Source of the DNA: Gallionella sp.
GTDB lineage: Bacteria > Pseudomonadota > Gammaproteobacteria > Burkholderiales > Gallionellaceae
Assembly (NCBI GenBank): GCA_028714895.1
Contig: JAQTLM010000004.1
Coordinates: forward strand, 1-64,000
Length of the DNA: 64,000 bases
Reading direction: 5' to 3'
In this document: one piece after another, positions 19,982 through 28,555 of the stretch
Numbering within the stretch: the first letter of the stretch is position 1
Layout of the letters: every line of letters starts with the position of its first letter
Position numbers and translations under genes: made by a program
The notes under the pieces: generated by a model
Told to the model about the DNA's origin: nothing
Database searches by the model: none
What the model saw: only the letters and a program-made list of their open reading frames with translations

Positions 19982-20428
19982 CTACCCCGACAACGTCTCA
20001 TCCAACCAAACAGCATCCCACAACGGATAATCGCCTATCTTCTCGACCAGACCGGCACGCATCGGATTGGCAACAATATACCGCGCCATCTTGCGCAAAT
20101 CCTCATCCTGCCGCACCGCATGGTCGTAATAATTCGCCTGCCAAATCGATTGACCAATAGCGTGTGCCGAACGACCTTTCAACAACTGTACTACCTCGGA
20201 TAACTTGCCCTCATGCAACACCATCAACCAATGCAAATGATCCGGCATCACCACATAACAAAGCGTCTCCGCCCTGCCTTCAGTTTGCAACGCCATCAAC
20301 TGCTGCACCACCTTGCGCCCATTATCGAGCGATGCGAAGTAAGACATCCGGTTCTGCGTCACCGCCGTGATGTGATACACCACACCCGATTGCGAAACGC
20401 GCCCCTTGCGCAAATCGTTATAAGTCAT
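19982..20428 (-). CDS. REP-associated tyrosine transposase (RAYT)
   Basis: 148 residues of the Y1 HUH transposase family related to IS200/IS605 TnpA. The metal-binding HUH pair is His64-Leu-His66 in MPDHLHWL, and Tyr117 in MARYIVANP is at the expected distance to be the nucleophile. RAYTs act on single-stranded REP hairpins carrying a GTAG tetranucleotide, and exactly such hairpins flank this gene on both sides (19892-19975 and 20438-20489). GGAGAGG precedes the ATG directly after a REP. It is in line with hsdS upstream and hsdR downstream, so it is transcribed as part of the restriction operon. Such genes are usually single-copy and host-maintained rather than freely mobile. Confidence 0.93.
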   Translation of the reverse strand: MTYNDLRKGRVSQSGVVYHITAVTQNRMSYFASLDNGRKVVQQLMALQTEGRAETLCYVVMPDHLHWLMVLHEGKLSEVVQLLKGRSAHAIGQSIWQANYYDHAVRQDEDLRKMARYIVANPMRAGLVEKIGDYPLWDAVWLDETLSG

Positions 20429-20437
20429 CGCCTCTCC

Positions 20438-20489
20438 GTAGGTCGGGTTTTAACCCGACAGCCATTTGTCGGGCTGAAGCCCGACCTAC
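20438..20489. repeat. GTAG REP pair between hsdS and RAYT
   Basis: 52 bp, stems GTCGGGTT/AACCCGAC and GTCGGGCT/AGCCCGAC, spacer of 8 bp. On the minus strand its GTAG provides the TAG stop of hsdS (20486-20488), and its far end adjoins the RAYT ribosome binding site. Confidence 0.9.
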
Positions 20490-21814
20490 CCCATCCCGCG
20501 CACATCGATCTTGCCGGTGACAGCGGCGGAGATCAGCGCGCTGCGGCGCTCTTGCAGCAACTCGATGGCGCGGTTGGCTTCGGCGGTGAGAGTGTCGAAT
20601 TTGGCGGATTCGCTGTCGAGTAGAGTAGCAATTCTTTGCTGCTCTTCAAGAGGTGGGACAGTTACCGATAGATTTTCAATAACGCCCATGCCAATATTCT
20701 GCTGAGTGCCAAAACTCCAGTTCAAGGTCACGGCTTCTTGAAAGTTTTTAGAGCGCATGAAGTTCAATACAAAACGTGGCAGTGCCTTCTCCCCACATCG
20801 AATGACCGCCAGTGGCGACCAAATATTAAATTCAATATCTGTTTCCACAATTGCCGTTACACCTGTAGTTGCCCCTGACTTGACCATGTAGATGTCGCCA
20901 CGTTGAGGGCGATACTTTTCTGAATACCTCAAATGATCTGCCTCTGAAATAAAGCCTCGAATCTTGGCAAAATCAATCTTGCCGGATGATACGGCTTCAG
21001 CAGATACAAACGGAATCCCTTCATCTGGAAAGTTTGGCGTTTCGTGTGGCCCGTCTGTTACGGGAGTTGAAACAATGTGCTTAATTGCGCGCACCTCCCA
21101 ATGCTCCGGCACTTCGCCCAGCCATTCAATGCCGGAATCTTTCATCTTGGCGTTGGGGTTCAGCCCCTTGGTAACGGCGTGCGAGATCACCGCCTGCCGC
21201 TTTTCCGCCAGCAGCTCTACCAACCGCCGTTGCTCGGCAATCAACGCATCAATCTTCCCCGTCTCGCGGTCGAGGAAAGCGGCGATAGCTTGTTGTTCAG
21301 TAAGTGGCGCAAGTGGACATGGAATGTTTCCGAGTAGCTCTAGATTCAAACCGTCACGCAAATCACCACCCGCCATATTTCTGATGTTTTGATAGTTAGA
21401 TGTCAGCCACCAAAATAGAAATCTGGCATTTTGCTCTTGAGTTGGAATAATGGCTGCCATCGACTGATTGCATGTTGACGGTATGCCCAACTGTGCAACC
21501 ATCCCTTTAGTTTTACCTTGACCTGCCAGCGCCATTACAAGCGCACCTTGTGGAATCCACTTGGCACTACTATTTTGAAAAGCTTCCTCTGTAATGTATG
21601 TAGAAGGTTCGACCACAAGGCTTTGATTGACTTCACCGGAGTTTAGCCAAGGTATTGTTCCATCAGTCCAGTAATCAAGGTTTAGCTTGTCTGGAGTGCC
21701 ACCAGAATATCTTGTTGAAAGCCATCGTAAACTTGCACTTTGCCAATGCCCCGGCACTTCCCCCAGCCATTCCACGCCGCTCGCCTTGTATTCGGGATAA
21801 CGCGGCAAGCTCAT
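20486..21814 (-). CDS. hsdS: Type I restriction enzyme, specificity subunit (HsdS)
   Basis: 442 residues with the usual two target recognition domains and two coiled-coil spacers. Each half starts with a WLGEVP-x-HW motif (VEWLGEVPGHWQ near residue 14, IEWLGEVPEHWE near 225) and ends in a helical spacer (LTEQQAIAAFLDRETGKID; PLEEQQRIATLLDSESAKFD). It fixes the DNA sequence recognised by the HsdM2S methylase and HsdR2M2S endonuclease. GAGGTG precedes the ATG. The start overlaps, as ATGA, the stop of a 39-codon frame holding a decayed duplicate of this gene's own first codons. The bipartite target cannot be read from sequence. Confidence 0.95.
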   Translation of the reverse strand: MSLPRYPEYKASGVEWLGEVPGHWQSASLRWLSTRYSGGTPDKLNLDYWTDGTIPWLNSGEVNQSLVVEPSTYITEEAFQNSSAKWIPQGALVMALAGQGKTKGMVAQLGIPSTCNQSMAAIIPTQEQNARFLFWWLTSNYQNIRNMAGGDLRDGLNLELLGNIPCPLAPLTEQQAIAAFLDRETGKIDALIAEQRRLVELLAEKRQAVISHAVTKGLNPNAKMKDSGIEWLGEVPEHWEVRAIKHIVSTPVTDGPHETPNFPDEGIPFVSAEAVSSGKIDFAKIRGFISEADHLRYSEKYRPQRGDIYMVKSGATTGVTAIVETDIEFNIWSPLAVIRCGEKALPRFVLNFMRSKNFQEAVTLNWSFGTQQNIGMGVIENLSVTVPPLEEQQRIATLLDSESAKFDTLTAEANRAIELLQERRSALISAAVTGKIDVRGMG

Positions 21815-21930
21815 GCGCGCACCTCGTAATTTCGTGGGTCGGGTTTCAACCCGACAGCGCCATTTTGCGACGGAGTGGCTGTCGGGTTGAAACCCGACCT
21901 ACGAGTATTCGGATAACGCGGGAGGCTCAT
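21811..21930 (-). pseudogene. hsdS 5'-end remnant fused to a REP element
   Basis: A 39-codon frame begins MSLPRYPN, nearly the same as the hsdS start MSLPRYPEY. It then reads through a REP palindrome (RRSGFNPT ... VGLKPDP) and stops in an ATGA overlap with hsdS. Its ATG in turn overlaps the rhuM stop. The two start regions (21906-21930 and 21790-21814) differ by a single-base indel and a few substitutions. It looks like the stub of an earlier hsdS start left by duplication or allele replacement. It could still couple translation from rhuM to hsdS. Confidence 0.55.
21834..21902. repeat. Longer REP pair between rhuM and hsdS
   Basis: 69 bp: stems GTCGGGTT/AACCCGAC at both ends, separated by 25 bp instead of 8; one terminal tetranucleotide is GTGG rather than GTAG. 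The spacer has weak self-complementarity (AGCGCCA / TGGCT). Confidence 0.85.
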
Positions 21931-23009
21931 GCGTCGCCACCTTCGGGTGTGCGGGTTTTCTTGCGCTTCGGGAGTTTCTTGGCAGCATCCTGAAGCTGCT
22001 TGGCGGCCTGCTCGAAATGCGCATCCACCGGACGAGGCTGTGCGTCTTGCAGGCTGCGATAGCGGGCGTATTCCTTTTCCGCTTTTACTCTGGCGGTTTC
22101 GGCGGAGATTTTCCCCGCATGATCCAGCAGTTCGCGCCCGGATATTTTCAGGAACTCGTCGAGCTTGGTGATCCAGTTGTTCATGGTCATGGGCTTGCGT
22201 TCCAGCGCCTGCAATTCCGCGAATTCGATATAGAAGTTGACGATGCGGTTGAGCACTTGCAACTCGTCTTCGGTGAGGTAGTTTTTGGCGACGGCGACAT
22301 CATCCTTGCGCACCAATCCACCCGCCCGTGTCGTCAGCAGCCCCATGTGGGGTTTGGCGGCATCGGCCCGCTCGTGGATGATCTCGGCTGCGGTATGTCC
22401 GTGCGTGGCCCAGTGCATTTTATTTTGTACGGTGGCAAAAAATTGCTGCGATGCCTCGGCATCCGGCGTGTAGTCCACACTGGTGGCATAAATATCCAGC
22501 ACCTTCTGGTAGAAGCGCCGTTCCGAAGAACGAATGTCGCGAATGCGTTCCAGCAGTTCGTCGAAGTAATCTGTTTGGCCTTTGCCGGGCGGATTTTTAA
22601 GCCGCTCGTCGTCCATGGTGAAGCCCTTGACCAGATACTCGGACAAGTGCGCTGTCGCCCATTGGCGGAATTGGGTGCCGCGTATGGAACGACCTCGGTA
22701 ACCAATCGCCAGCACCATGTCGAGGTTGTAGTGATTGACCAGCCTTTCCACTTCCCGCGCGGCTTCCGGGGCAACTATTCGATATTGTCGAACAGTTGCC
22801 TCCGGCTTCAATTCGCCCTCGTCGAAGATAACCTTGATATGGCGGCTGACCGTATTGACGTTGATTTGGTAGAGGTCGGCGATCTGGCGCTGGGTGAGCC
22901 ATACGGTTTCGTTCTCAAGCCTGACCTGGATGCGGCTATTGCCGTCTTCCGTCTGGTAAAGGATGAATTCGTCAGGCTGCTTGGCTGGCGGTAGATTCTT
23001 TTTGCTCAT
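21927..23009 (-). CDS. RhuM family protein in the type I R-M operon
   Basis: 360 residues of the virulence RhuM family. The N-terminal third contains a helix-turn-helix-like QRQIADLYQINVNTVSRHI (near residues 40-60) followed by a conserved IGYRGRSIRGTQFRQWA block. The C-terminal part is helical and ends in a lysine-rich tail. RhuM proteins recur inside type I restriction loci and pathogenicity islands; their molecular role is not established. GGAGG lies upstream of the ATG. Its stop overlaps the start of the hsdS remnant, indicating coupled translation in the hsdM-rhuM-hsdS series. A DNA-binding accessory or regulator of the restriction system is a guess. Confidence 0.9.
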   Translation of the reverse strand: MSKKNLPPAKQPDEFILYQTEDGNSRIQVRLENETVWLTQRQIADLYQINVNTVSRHIKVIFDEGELKPEATVRQYRIVAPEAAREVERLVNHYNLDMVLAIGYRGRSIRGTQFRQWATAHLSEYLVKGFTMDDERLKNPPGKGQTDYFDELLERIRDIRSSERRFYQKVLDIYATSVDYTPDAEASQQFFATVQNKMHWATHGHTAAEIIHERADAAKPHMGLLTTRAGGLVRKDDVAVAKNYLTEDELQVLNRIVNFYIEFAELQALERKPMTMNNWITKLDEFLKISGRELLDHAGKISAETARVKAEKEYARYRSLQDAQPRPVDAHFEQAAKQLQDAAKKLPKRKKTRTPEGGDA

Positions 23010-23115
23010 GCTGATGCCTCCGTTAGGTCACGGGTTGCTTTGCGTCCGCGTTGTCGGCATCCAAGCGTATTCGCCTGCCTTACATCCCCGCTGCGCGGGG
23101 TCCCTGCTCGGTGGC

Positions 23116-24909
23116 TCATGCGCTTAGCCCCTCAATCATGGTCAATATCCGATCCGTGCATTGCTTCAGCTCGGCATCAATAACGGCCAGCGAACGCGGC
23201 GGCTCGAACACGTAGAAGTGGCGGTTGAACGGAATTTCGTAGCCGACTTTGGTTTTGTCATGGTCTATCCACGCATCTGGCGCATGGGGCAGCACTTCGC
23301 GCTTGAAGTAGCTTTCTACCTTCTCCGAAAGTGGCACATTCTCGGTATCGCGCAAACTGCTATCCGGTTGTGATTTTCCCTTGAGCTTGCCCTTTTCGCC
23401 CAGTACTACTTTGCCTACCGCGTCGCGCAAGGGACGCTCAACGGTGATGGTGCGATAGCCGAAGTCTTCATTCTTGAAGATACGGCTAATGGGAACTTCG
23501 GTTGTAGGTCGGGATTCATCCCGACTTTCATCTTGTCGGGCTGAAGCCCGACCTACGCTGGCTTCCCGGAAGTCGCCAAACAGGCGTGTGATCTCGGCGA
23601 TGTGCTCGTCCGAGAGCTCCCTGCGTTTGCTGCCCAGGCTCTTGCGCATCTTTTGCCAGAAGGATGATGCGTCGATAAGTTGCAGCAGGCCTTTGCGGTG
23701 TTCGGGTTTGCGGTTGGAGAGTACCCAGACGTAGGTGGAGATGCCGGTGTTGTAGAACATATCGGTGGGCAGGCCAATGATGGCTTCGACCAGGTCGTTC
23801 TCCAGCACGTAACGGCGGATTTCACTTTCGCCCGAGCCTGCGCCGCCGGTGAACAGGGGCGAGCCGTTGAGCACGATGCCGAAGCGGCTACCGCCATCTT
23901 TCGCCGGGCGCATTTTGCTGATGAGGTGCAGCAGGAACAGCAGCGAGCCATCGGAAACGCGCGGCAGGCCGGGGCCGAAGCGACCGTTGAAACCTTGAGT
24001 TTCGTATTCCTTGCGGATTTCTTTTTCGACCTTTTTCCATTCCACACCGAACGGCGGGTTGGAGAGCATGTAGTCGAATTTCGTGTGCGGGTGACCGTCC
24101 TCGGAAAGCGTGTTGCCGGGAATAATGTTGGCGACATCCTGCCCCTTGATGAGCATGTCTGCCTTACAGATAGCGTAGGACTCGTCGTTGAGTTCCTGTC
24201 CATACATGGTGAGCCGCGCGTCGGGATTGTGCTCATCGAGATACTCTCCGGCGATGGAGAGCATGCCGCCGGTGCCTGCCGTTGGATCATAAATGGCGCG
24301 TACCACGCCGGGCTTGGAAAGCACATCGTCGTCTTCGATGAACAGCAAGTTGACCATCAGGCGGATGACTTCGCGCGGGGTGAAGTGTTCTCCGGCAGTC
24401 TCGTTGGAAATTTCTGCGAACTTGCGGATCAGCTCTTCGAACACCAGGCCCATCTGGCTGTTGCTGACGGCTTCCGGGTGCAGGTCGATGTTGGTGAATT
24501 TTTCTGTGACCTGATACAGCAGGCCCGCTCTCGCCAACCGGTCAATCTGGATATGAAATTCAAAGCGCTCGAAGATGTCGCGCACCTGGGGCGCGAACGC
24601 CTGAATATAGCTGTAGAGGTTCTCGCGGATGTGATCCTGATCGCCCATCAGCTTCTTCATGTCCAGCGGCGAGGTGTTGTAGAACCCCTGCTTCGCTTTG
24701 CGCAACAGGAACGGTTCCGGGTTCAGCCCGGCCGTCAGCCGTTTGGCGTTTTCGGCGAGCACCGCGGGCTTGGTAGCTTCGAGCACGCAGTCGAGGCGGC
24801 GCAACACGGTGAACGGCAGGATCACCTTGCCGTATTCGGATTGCTTGTAGTCACCACGCAGAAGATCGGCAACCGACCAGATGAAAGGCGACAGTGCTTG
24901 TTGGTTCAT
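23116..24909 (-). CDS. hsdM: Type I restriction enzyme, methylase subunit (HsdM)
   Basis: 597 residues. The N-terminal helical domain ([20 protein letters not shown]) is followed by the adenine N6-methyltransferase core with the AdoMet motif DPTAGTGGM and the catalytic NPPF. The first gene of the operon. The ATG at 24909 follows GAGG closely; a TTG at 24918 is the alternative and adds three residues. Residues of about 452-469 ([18 protein letters not shown]) are encoded by a complete REP palindrome lying between FGDFREA and the [16 protein letters not shown] block, in a region where I expect only a short linker. The frame stays open, so the subunit is probably functional. Confidence 0.95.
   Translation of the reverse strand: MNQQALSPFIWSVADLLRGDYKQSEYGKVILPFTVLRRLDCVLEATKPAVLAENAKRLTAGLNPEPFLLRKAKQGFYNTSPLDMKKLMGDQDHIRENLYSYIQAFAPQVRDIFERFEFHIQIDRLARAGLLYQVTEKFTNIDLHPEAVSNSQMGLVFEELIRKFAEISNETAGEHFTPREVIRLMVNLLFIEDDDVLSKPGVVRAIYDPTAGTGGMLSIAGEYLDEHNPDARLTMYGQELNDESYAICKADMLIKGQDVANIIPGNTLSEDGHPHTKFDYMLSNPPFGVEWKKVEKEIRKEYETQGFNGRFGPGLPRVSDGSLLFLLHLISKMRPAKDGGSRFGIVLNGSPLFTGGAGSGESEIRRYVLENDLVEAIIGLPTDMFYNTGISTYVWVLSNRKPEHRKGLLQLIDASSFWQKMRKSLGSKRRELSDEHIAEITRLFGDFREASVGRASARQDESRDESRPTTEVPISRIFKNEDFGYRTITVERPLRDAVGKVVLGEKGKLKGKSQPDSSLRDTENVPLSEKVESYFKREVLPHAPDAWIDHDKTKVGYEIPFNRHFYVFEPPRSLAVIDAELKQCTDRILTMIEGLSA
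23504..23556. repeat. GTAG REP pair inside hsdM
   Basis: 53 bp: GTAG, hairpin with stem GTCGGGAT/ATCCCGAC, 9-bp spacer, hairpin with stem GTCGGGCT/AGCCCGAC, CTAC. It is translated in the same frame (VGRASARQ) as the copy in hsdR. Confidence 0.9.
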
Positions 24910-25042
24910 GTGCCTCAATCAAAATTATTAACCGGCGCATTCTGAAGGTTATAGAGCGGCGGCGCAATAAGCCGGAATGTATAGATATTCTGGCCAATCC
25001 GGCCGCTTACATGCAAAGCCGAATGTGTCAGGTCGAACTGCT

Positions 25043-26158
25043 TCAGTCGATCATGGATTCCGCAGGGTGACAGTCCAGGCCAAATGCCTCGGCAACTTTC
25101 CTGTGCGTTATTTTTCCGCCGATGATATTGAGTCCCTTCAGCAGCGCCGGGGATTCCTTGAGCGCCTGCTGGTATCCCTTGCTCGCCAGTTTCAGCACAT
25201 AGGGCAAGGTTGCATTAGTCAACGCCAGGGTCGAGGTGAGCGGCACGCCGCCGGGCATGTTGGCCACGCCGTAGTGAATGATGCCCTCGACGATGAAAGT
25301 CGGGTTTTCGTGCGTGGTGGGATGCATCGTCTCGACGCAGCCGCCTTGGTCGATGGCGACATCCACGATCACCGCCCCCTTGTGCATCGTTTTGAGGTCT
25401 TCCCGGCGTATCAATTTGGGCGCGACGGCGCCGTGTACCAGCACCGCACCGATGACCAGATCGGCATTGGCGATCTGCTTCAGCAGCGTGTGCCGGTCCG
25501 AAAATATCAGCTGCACGTTGGCGGGCATCACATCGCTCAGATAGCGCAGCCTCTCCAGCGAGACATCGAGGAGGATGACATGGGCACCCAGCCCGGCCGC
25601 CATCTTGGCCGCGTTGACGCCGACCACACCGCCGCCGAGTATCACTACCTTGGCGGGCGGCACGCCCGGCACACCGCCGAGCAAAATGCCGCGCCCGCCA
25701 TAGAGTTTCTCCAGATACTTGGCGCCTTCCTGCACCGCCATGCGCCCGGCCACTTCCGACATCGGGGTCAGCAACGGCAGCTCGCACGACGGCAGCTCAA
25801 CCGTTTCATAGGCGATGCACACCGCGCCGGAAGCCATGTGCGCGCGGGTCAATTGTTCGCTGGCGGCGAAATGAAAGTAGGTGAAGATGATCTGGCCGGG
25901 CCTGATATGTTTCCATTCCGGCTCGATCGGCTCCTTCACTTTAACGATCAGGTCGGCTGATACCCAGACTGCATCGGCATCCTGTGCGATCTGCGCGCCT
26001 GCCGCCTGATATAGCGCGTCGCTGAACCCGCTGCCCAGCCCCGCGCCCGTTTCCACGATGACCGTGTGCCCCGCCGACACCAGAGCCCCCACCCCCGCCG
26101 GAACCAGCGAGACGCGGTTTTCGTTGGTCTTGATTTCTTTTGGAATGCCTATTTTCAT
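25043..26158 (-). CDS. ald: Alanine dehydrogenase
   Basis: 371 residues, full length. NAD-dependent oxidative deamination of L-alanine to pyruvate and ammonia, or the reverse. The substrate domain opens [20 protein letters not shown] and the Rossmann domain carries [18 protein letters not shown] (about residues 172-190). His and Lys of the active site are in the conserved ETVELP and YETV surroundings. A cytoplasmic hexamer in characterised members. It stands alone between the restriction operon and a repeat element. No Lrp/AsnC-type regulator is adjacent. Confidence 0.95.
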   Translation of the reverse strand: MKIGIPKEIKTNENRVSLVPAGVGALVSAGHTVIVETGAGLGSGFSDALYQAAGAQIAQDADAVWVSADLIVKVKEPIEPEWKHIRPGQIIFTYFHFAASEQLTRAHMASGAVCIAYETVELPSCELPLLTPMSEVAGRMAVQEGAKYLEKLYGGRGILLGGVPGVPPAKVVILGGGVVGVNAAKMAAGLGAHVILLDVSLERLRYLSDVMPANVQLIFSDRHTLLKQIANADLVIGAVLVHGAVAPKLIRREDLKTMHKGAVIVDVAIDQGGCVETMHPTTHENPTFIVEGIIHYGVANMPGGVPLTSTLALTNATLPYVLKLASKGYQQALKESPALLKGLNIIGGKITHRKVAEAFGLDCHPAESMID

Positions 26159-26253
26159 TGGTGCCCTTTGTTATTGATGAAGTCTGGATTGTCCATTAAA
26201 TCGCCCGCGAATTCATCGTTTCCATGCATCGCATAGACCCTCATCCCCAGCCC

Positions 26254-26392
26254 TTCTGATAAAACTACTAGCCATTCGACTAAACCATCAAAAAACGATG
26301 GCCAAGTCGCTGGTTATCCCGCCTGCGGGATAACCAGCGACTTGGATGCGGTTTCTGGCAGCCTAGTCGAATGGCTAGTAGTTCCATCAGAA
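26254..26392. mobile_element. 139-bp nested-palindrome MITE-like element
   Basis: Terminal inverted repeats of about 29 bp (26254-26282 and 26364-26392) differ at two or three positions and contain ACTACTAGCCATTCGACTA. Inside them a perfect 21-bp palindrome arm, CCAAGTCGCTGGTTATCCCGC, pairs with 26327-26347. No coding capacity. Partial relatives lie at 9516-9590, 34034-34210 and 47329-47417, all intergenic. It is the only complete copy in the window. Confidence 0.8.
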
Positions 26393-26404
26393 GGAGGTAA
26401 GCTC

Positions 26405-27835
26405 TCATCCCTTAATGCAAATCAGCGGCACTACCCGCGCGACCTTGCGTGCCAGACCGGCATGGTCGGCGGCATCGACTACTTCGCTGACATCCTTGTA
26501 TGCGCCCGGCGCCTCCTCGGCAACGCCGCGCATCGAGGGGCTGCGAATCAGAATGCCGTGCCCTTCCAGATCGTCGACGACGCGGCTACCGTTCCAGTTG
26601 CGCAGCGCCTGATGGCGGCTCATCGCGCGCCCCGCGCCGTGGCAGGCGGAGCCGAAGGCGCGCTGCATGCCCTGTTCCGTCCCGGCCAGAATATAGGAAG
26701 ACGTTCCCATGCTGCCGCCGATCAGCACCGGCTGGCCGGCATTTTTCAATTCGTGAGGAAGATCTGGATGCCCCGGCCCAAAGGCGCGCGTGGCGCCCTT
26801 GCGATGCACGTAAAGTTTTTTCAGCCGCCCGTCCACTTTGTGTTCCTCCACCTTGCAGGTGTTGTGCGACACGTCATATAGCAGCGGCAAGCGCGCCTGC
26901 GGCAGCACTGCCGAAAACACCTGGCGCGTGAGATGGGTGAGTATCTGGCGGTTGGCCAGCGCGCAATTGATCGCCGCGCTCATCGCACCGAGATAATCCT
27001 GCCCGAGTGGCGAATCGATCGGCGCGCAGGCCAGTTCGCGGTCGGGCAGTGCTATGCCATAACCGGGAGCGGCGATCACCATGCGCTTGAGGAATTCGGT
27101 GCCGATCTGGTGGCCGAGCCCGCGCGAGCCGCAATGGATGCTGACCACGATATCGCCCGCCTTCACGCCGAACGCTGCGGCGATTTCCGGCGCATACACG
27201 TCGGTGACCCGCTGGATTTCGAGGTAGTGGTTGCCGGAGCCGAGCGTGCCCATCTCGTCGCGCTGGCGCTTCTTGGCCTGTTCGGAAACCTGCGATGGAT
27301 CGGCGCCGCGCATGCAGCCGCCCTCTTCGATGCGCTCCAGATCGGCCGCCGTGCCGAAGCCGTGCTCCACCGCCCAGCGGGCGCCGCCGCGCAGCATCTT
27401 GTCCATCTCCGCGGTATCCAGCCGGATCGTGCCGGTGCTGCCCATGCCTGCGGGGATGGTGTGATACAGCGCATCCGCGAGCCGCATCTTTACCCTGTCG
27501 ATATCTTCGATGCGCAGGCCGGTGTGCAGCGTGCGCACGCCGCAGGAAATATCGAAACCCACCCCGCCCGCCGACACGACACCACCCGCATCGGCGTCGA
27601 ACGCCGCCACGCCGCCGATCGGAAAACCGTAACCCCAGTGGGCGTCCGGCATCGCCCAGGAGGCGTTGACGATGCCCGGCAGCATGGCCACATTGGTGAC
27701 CTGCTCATATACCTTGGCATCCATCTCGCGCATCAAAATTTCACTGGCGAAAATCACGCCGGGCACACGCATTTTGCCGAATGGCTTGATGCACCATTCA
27801 AATTCGGATTTGCGTTCAAATAGCGCGAGGTCCAT
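26405..27835 (-). CDS. rtcB: RtcB family RNA ligase
   Basis: 476 residues. RtcB joins RNA 2',3'-cyclic phosphate or 3'-phosphate ends to 5'-OH ends with GTP and Mn2+. Metal-binding motifs are visible: DISCGVRTLHTG (Cys), SIHCGSRGLGHQ (His), and SHNTCKVEEH (His). The guanylylated histidine is expected near the C terminus in SRHQALRNW. The ATG at 27835 follows AAGGAACACC and matches the family start; upstream in-frame codons from 27868 overlap a repeat and are discarded. The archease gene lies just upstream in the same direction, so the pair is probably an operon. No rtcA cyclase or rtcR activator is seen. Confidence 0.93.
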   Translation of the reverse strand: MDLALFERKSEFEWCIKPFGKMRVPGVIFASEILMREMDAKVYEQVTNVAMLPGIVNASWAMPDAHWGYGFPIGGVAAFDADAGGVVSAGGVGFDISCGVRTLHTGLRIEDIDRVKMRLADALYHTIPAGMGSTGTIRLDTAEMDKMLRGGARWAVEHGFGTAADLERIEEGGCMRGADPSQVSEQAKKRQRDEMGTLGSGNHYLEIQRVTDVYAPEIAAAFGVKAGDIVVSIHCGSRGLGHQIGTEFLKRMVIAAPGYGIALPDRELACAPIDSPLGQDYLGAMSAAINCALANRQILTHLTRQVFSAVLPQARLPLLYDVSHNTCKVEEHKVDGRLKKLYVHRKGATRAFGPGHPDLPHELKNAGQPVLIGGSMGTSSYILAGTEQGMQRAFGSACHGAGRAMSRHQALRNWNGSRVVDDLEGHGILIRSPSMRGVAEEAPGAYKDVSEVVDAADHAGLARKVARVVPLICIKG

Positions 27836-27875
27836 GGTGTTCCTTCGTTTTGTTGAGCCGACCATCAAATGGTTT

Positions 27876-27956
27876 GTAGGCTGGTGGTGAGCAACGCGAA
27901 CCCCGGCATGTTCGATATCACCAGATGCTGGGGTTCGTGCCTCACCGCCAGCCTAC
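27876..27956. repeat. GTAG-bracketed palindrome between archease and rtcB
   Basis: 81 bp whose ends GTAGGCTGGTGGTGAG and CTCACCGCCAGCCTAC pair with one mismatch; inner arms CGAACCCC / GGGGTTCG also pair. The architecture is like the REP pairs in the restriction operon but the stem sequence differs. Confidence 0.75.
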
Positions 27957-27982
27957 GGTGTGACGGTTATTTTTATAGCATG

Positions 27983-28408
27983 CTAGACATCCACGATGCA
28001 CTGGGCGAGCCAGCCGCCATCGGGTTGTTGTGCGACTTTCAATGCGGTATAGGTCGCGCCTTTTACTTCGACGGCAGGGCGATGGCGTGCTGTTTCCAGC
28101 GCTTCACCCCACGCCTGTGCGGTGAGATGGTTACCTTCCAGATGCACCTCGAAACGGCTGAACAGCATATTGCGCGTCGCCATCTCATAAATCAGCATGT
28201 TGAGCCAATCCACCAACAGCAACTCTGCATCGGGCGTTTCGCAGGAAAGCCGGATCATCTCTTTTGGCGCAACCGTCGCGAGGTCGGTGATCACCGCCGT
28301 CAGCGCCAAGGCCGCCTGTTCAAAAGCCTCCGCCAGCGTCGCGCCCAGACCGCGCACGCCGACATCGGCATCATGAGGAAAGTGTTCCCAGCGGGCAGTG
28401 GCGACCAT
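27983..28408 (-). CDS. Archease, RtcB-activating protein
   Basis: 141 residues of the archease family: [27 protein letters not shown], with Asp residues that bind metal, then [15 protein letters not shown] and the terminal [11 protein letters not shown]. Archease accelerates RtcB guanylylation and lets it turn over repeatedly. Placement directly upstream of rtcB on the same strand supports that role. The start is at the ATG at 28408, in [10 protein letters not shown]. The 147-bp gap to rtcB is occupied almost completely by a palindromic repeat. Confidence 0.93.
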   Translation of the reverse strand: MVATARWEHFPHDADVGVRGLGATLAEAFEQAALALTAVITDLATVAPKEMIRLSCETPDAELLLVDWLNMLIYEMATRNMLFSRFEVHLEGNHLTAQAWGEALETARHRPAVEVKGATYTALKVAQQPDGGWLAQCIVDV

Positions 28409-28555
28409 ACGTCAACTTCCCTTTTTCGTAAAAACCGGCTTGATTGTGCCCCCATTTATCCTGCCCGGCAAACGCTCATCTGCCCCCACCATGCTAAAGT
28501 GGGACGATTGCAAAACTGACCCAGCTTACATGCAACGCATGAAGGGCTGTAACAC

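Noticed and set aside
16715-24909. CRISPR array, because of many short repeats
   Set aside because: Repeats are palindromic GTAG units at irregular spacing, some in coding sequence, with no uniform spacers and no cas genes.
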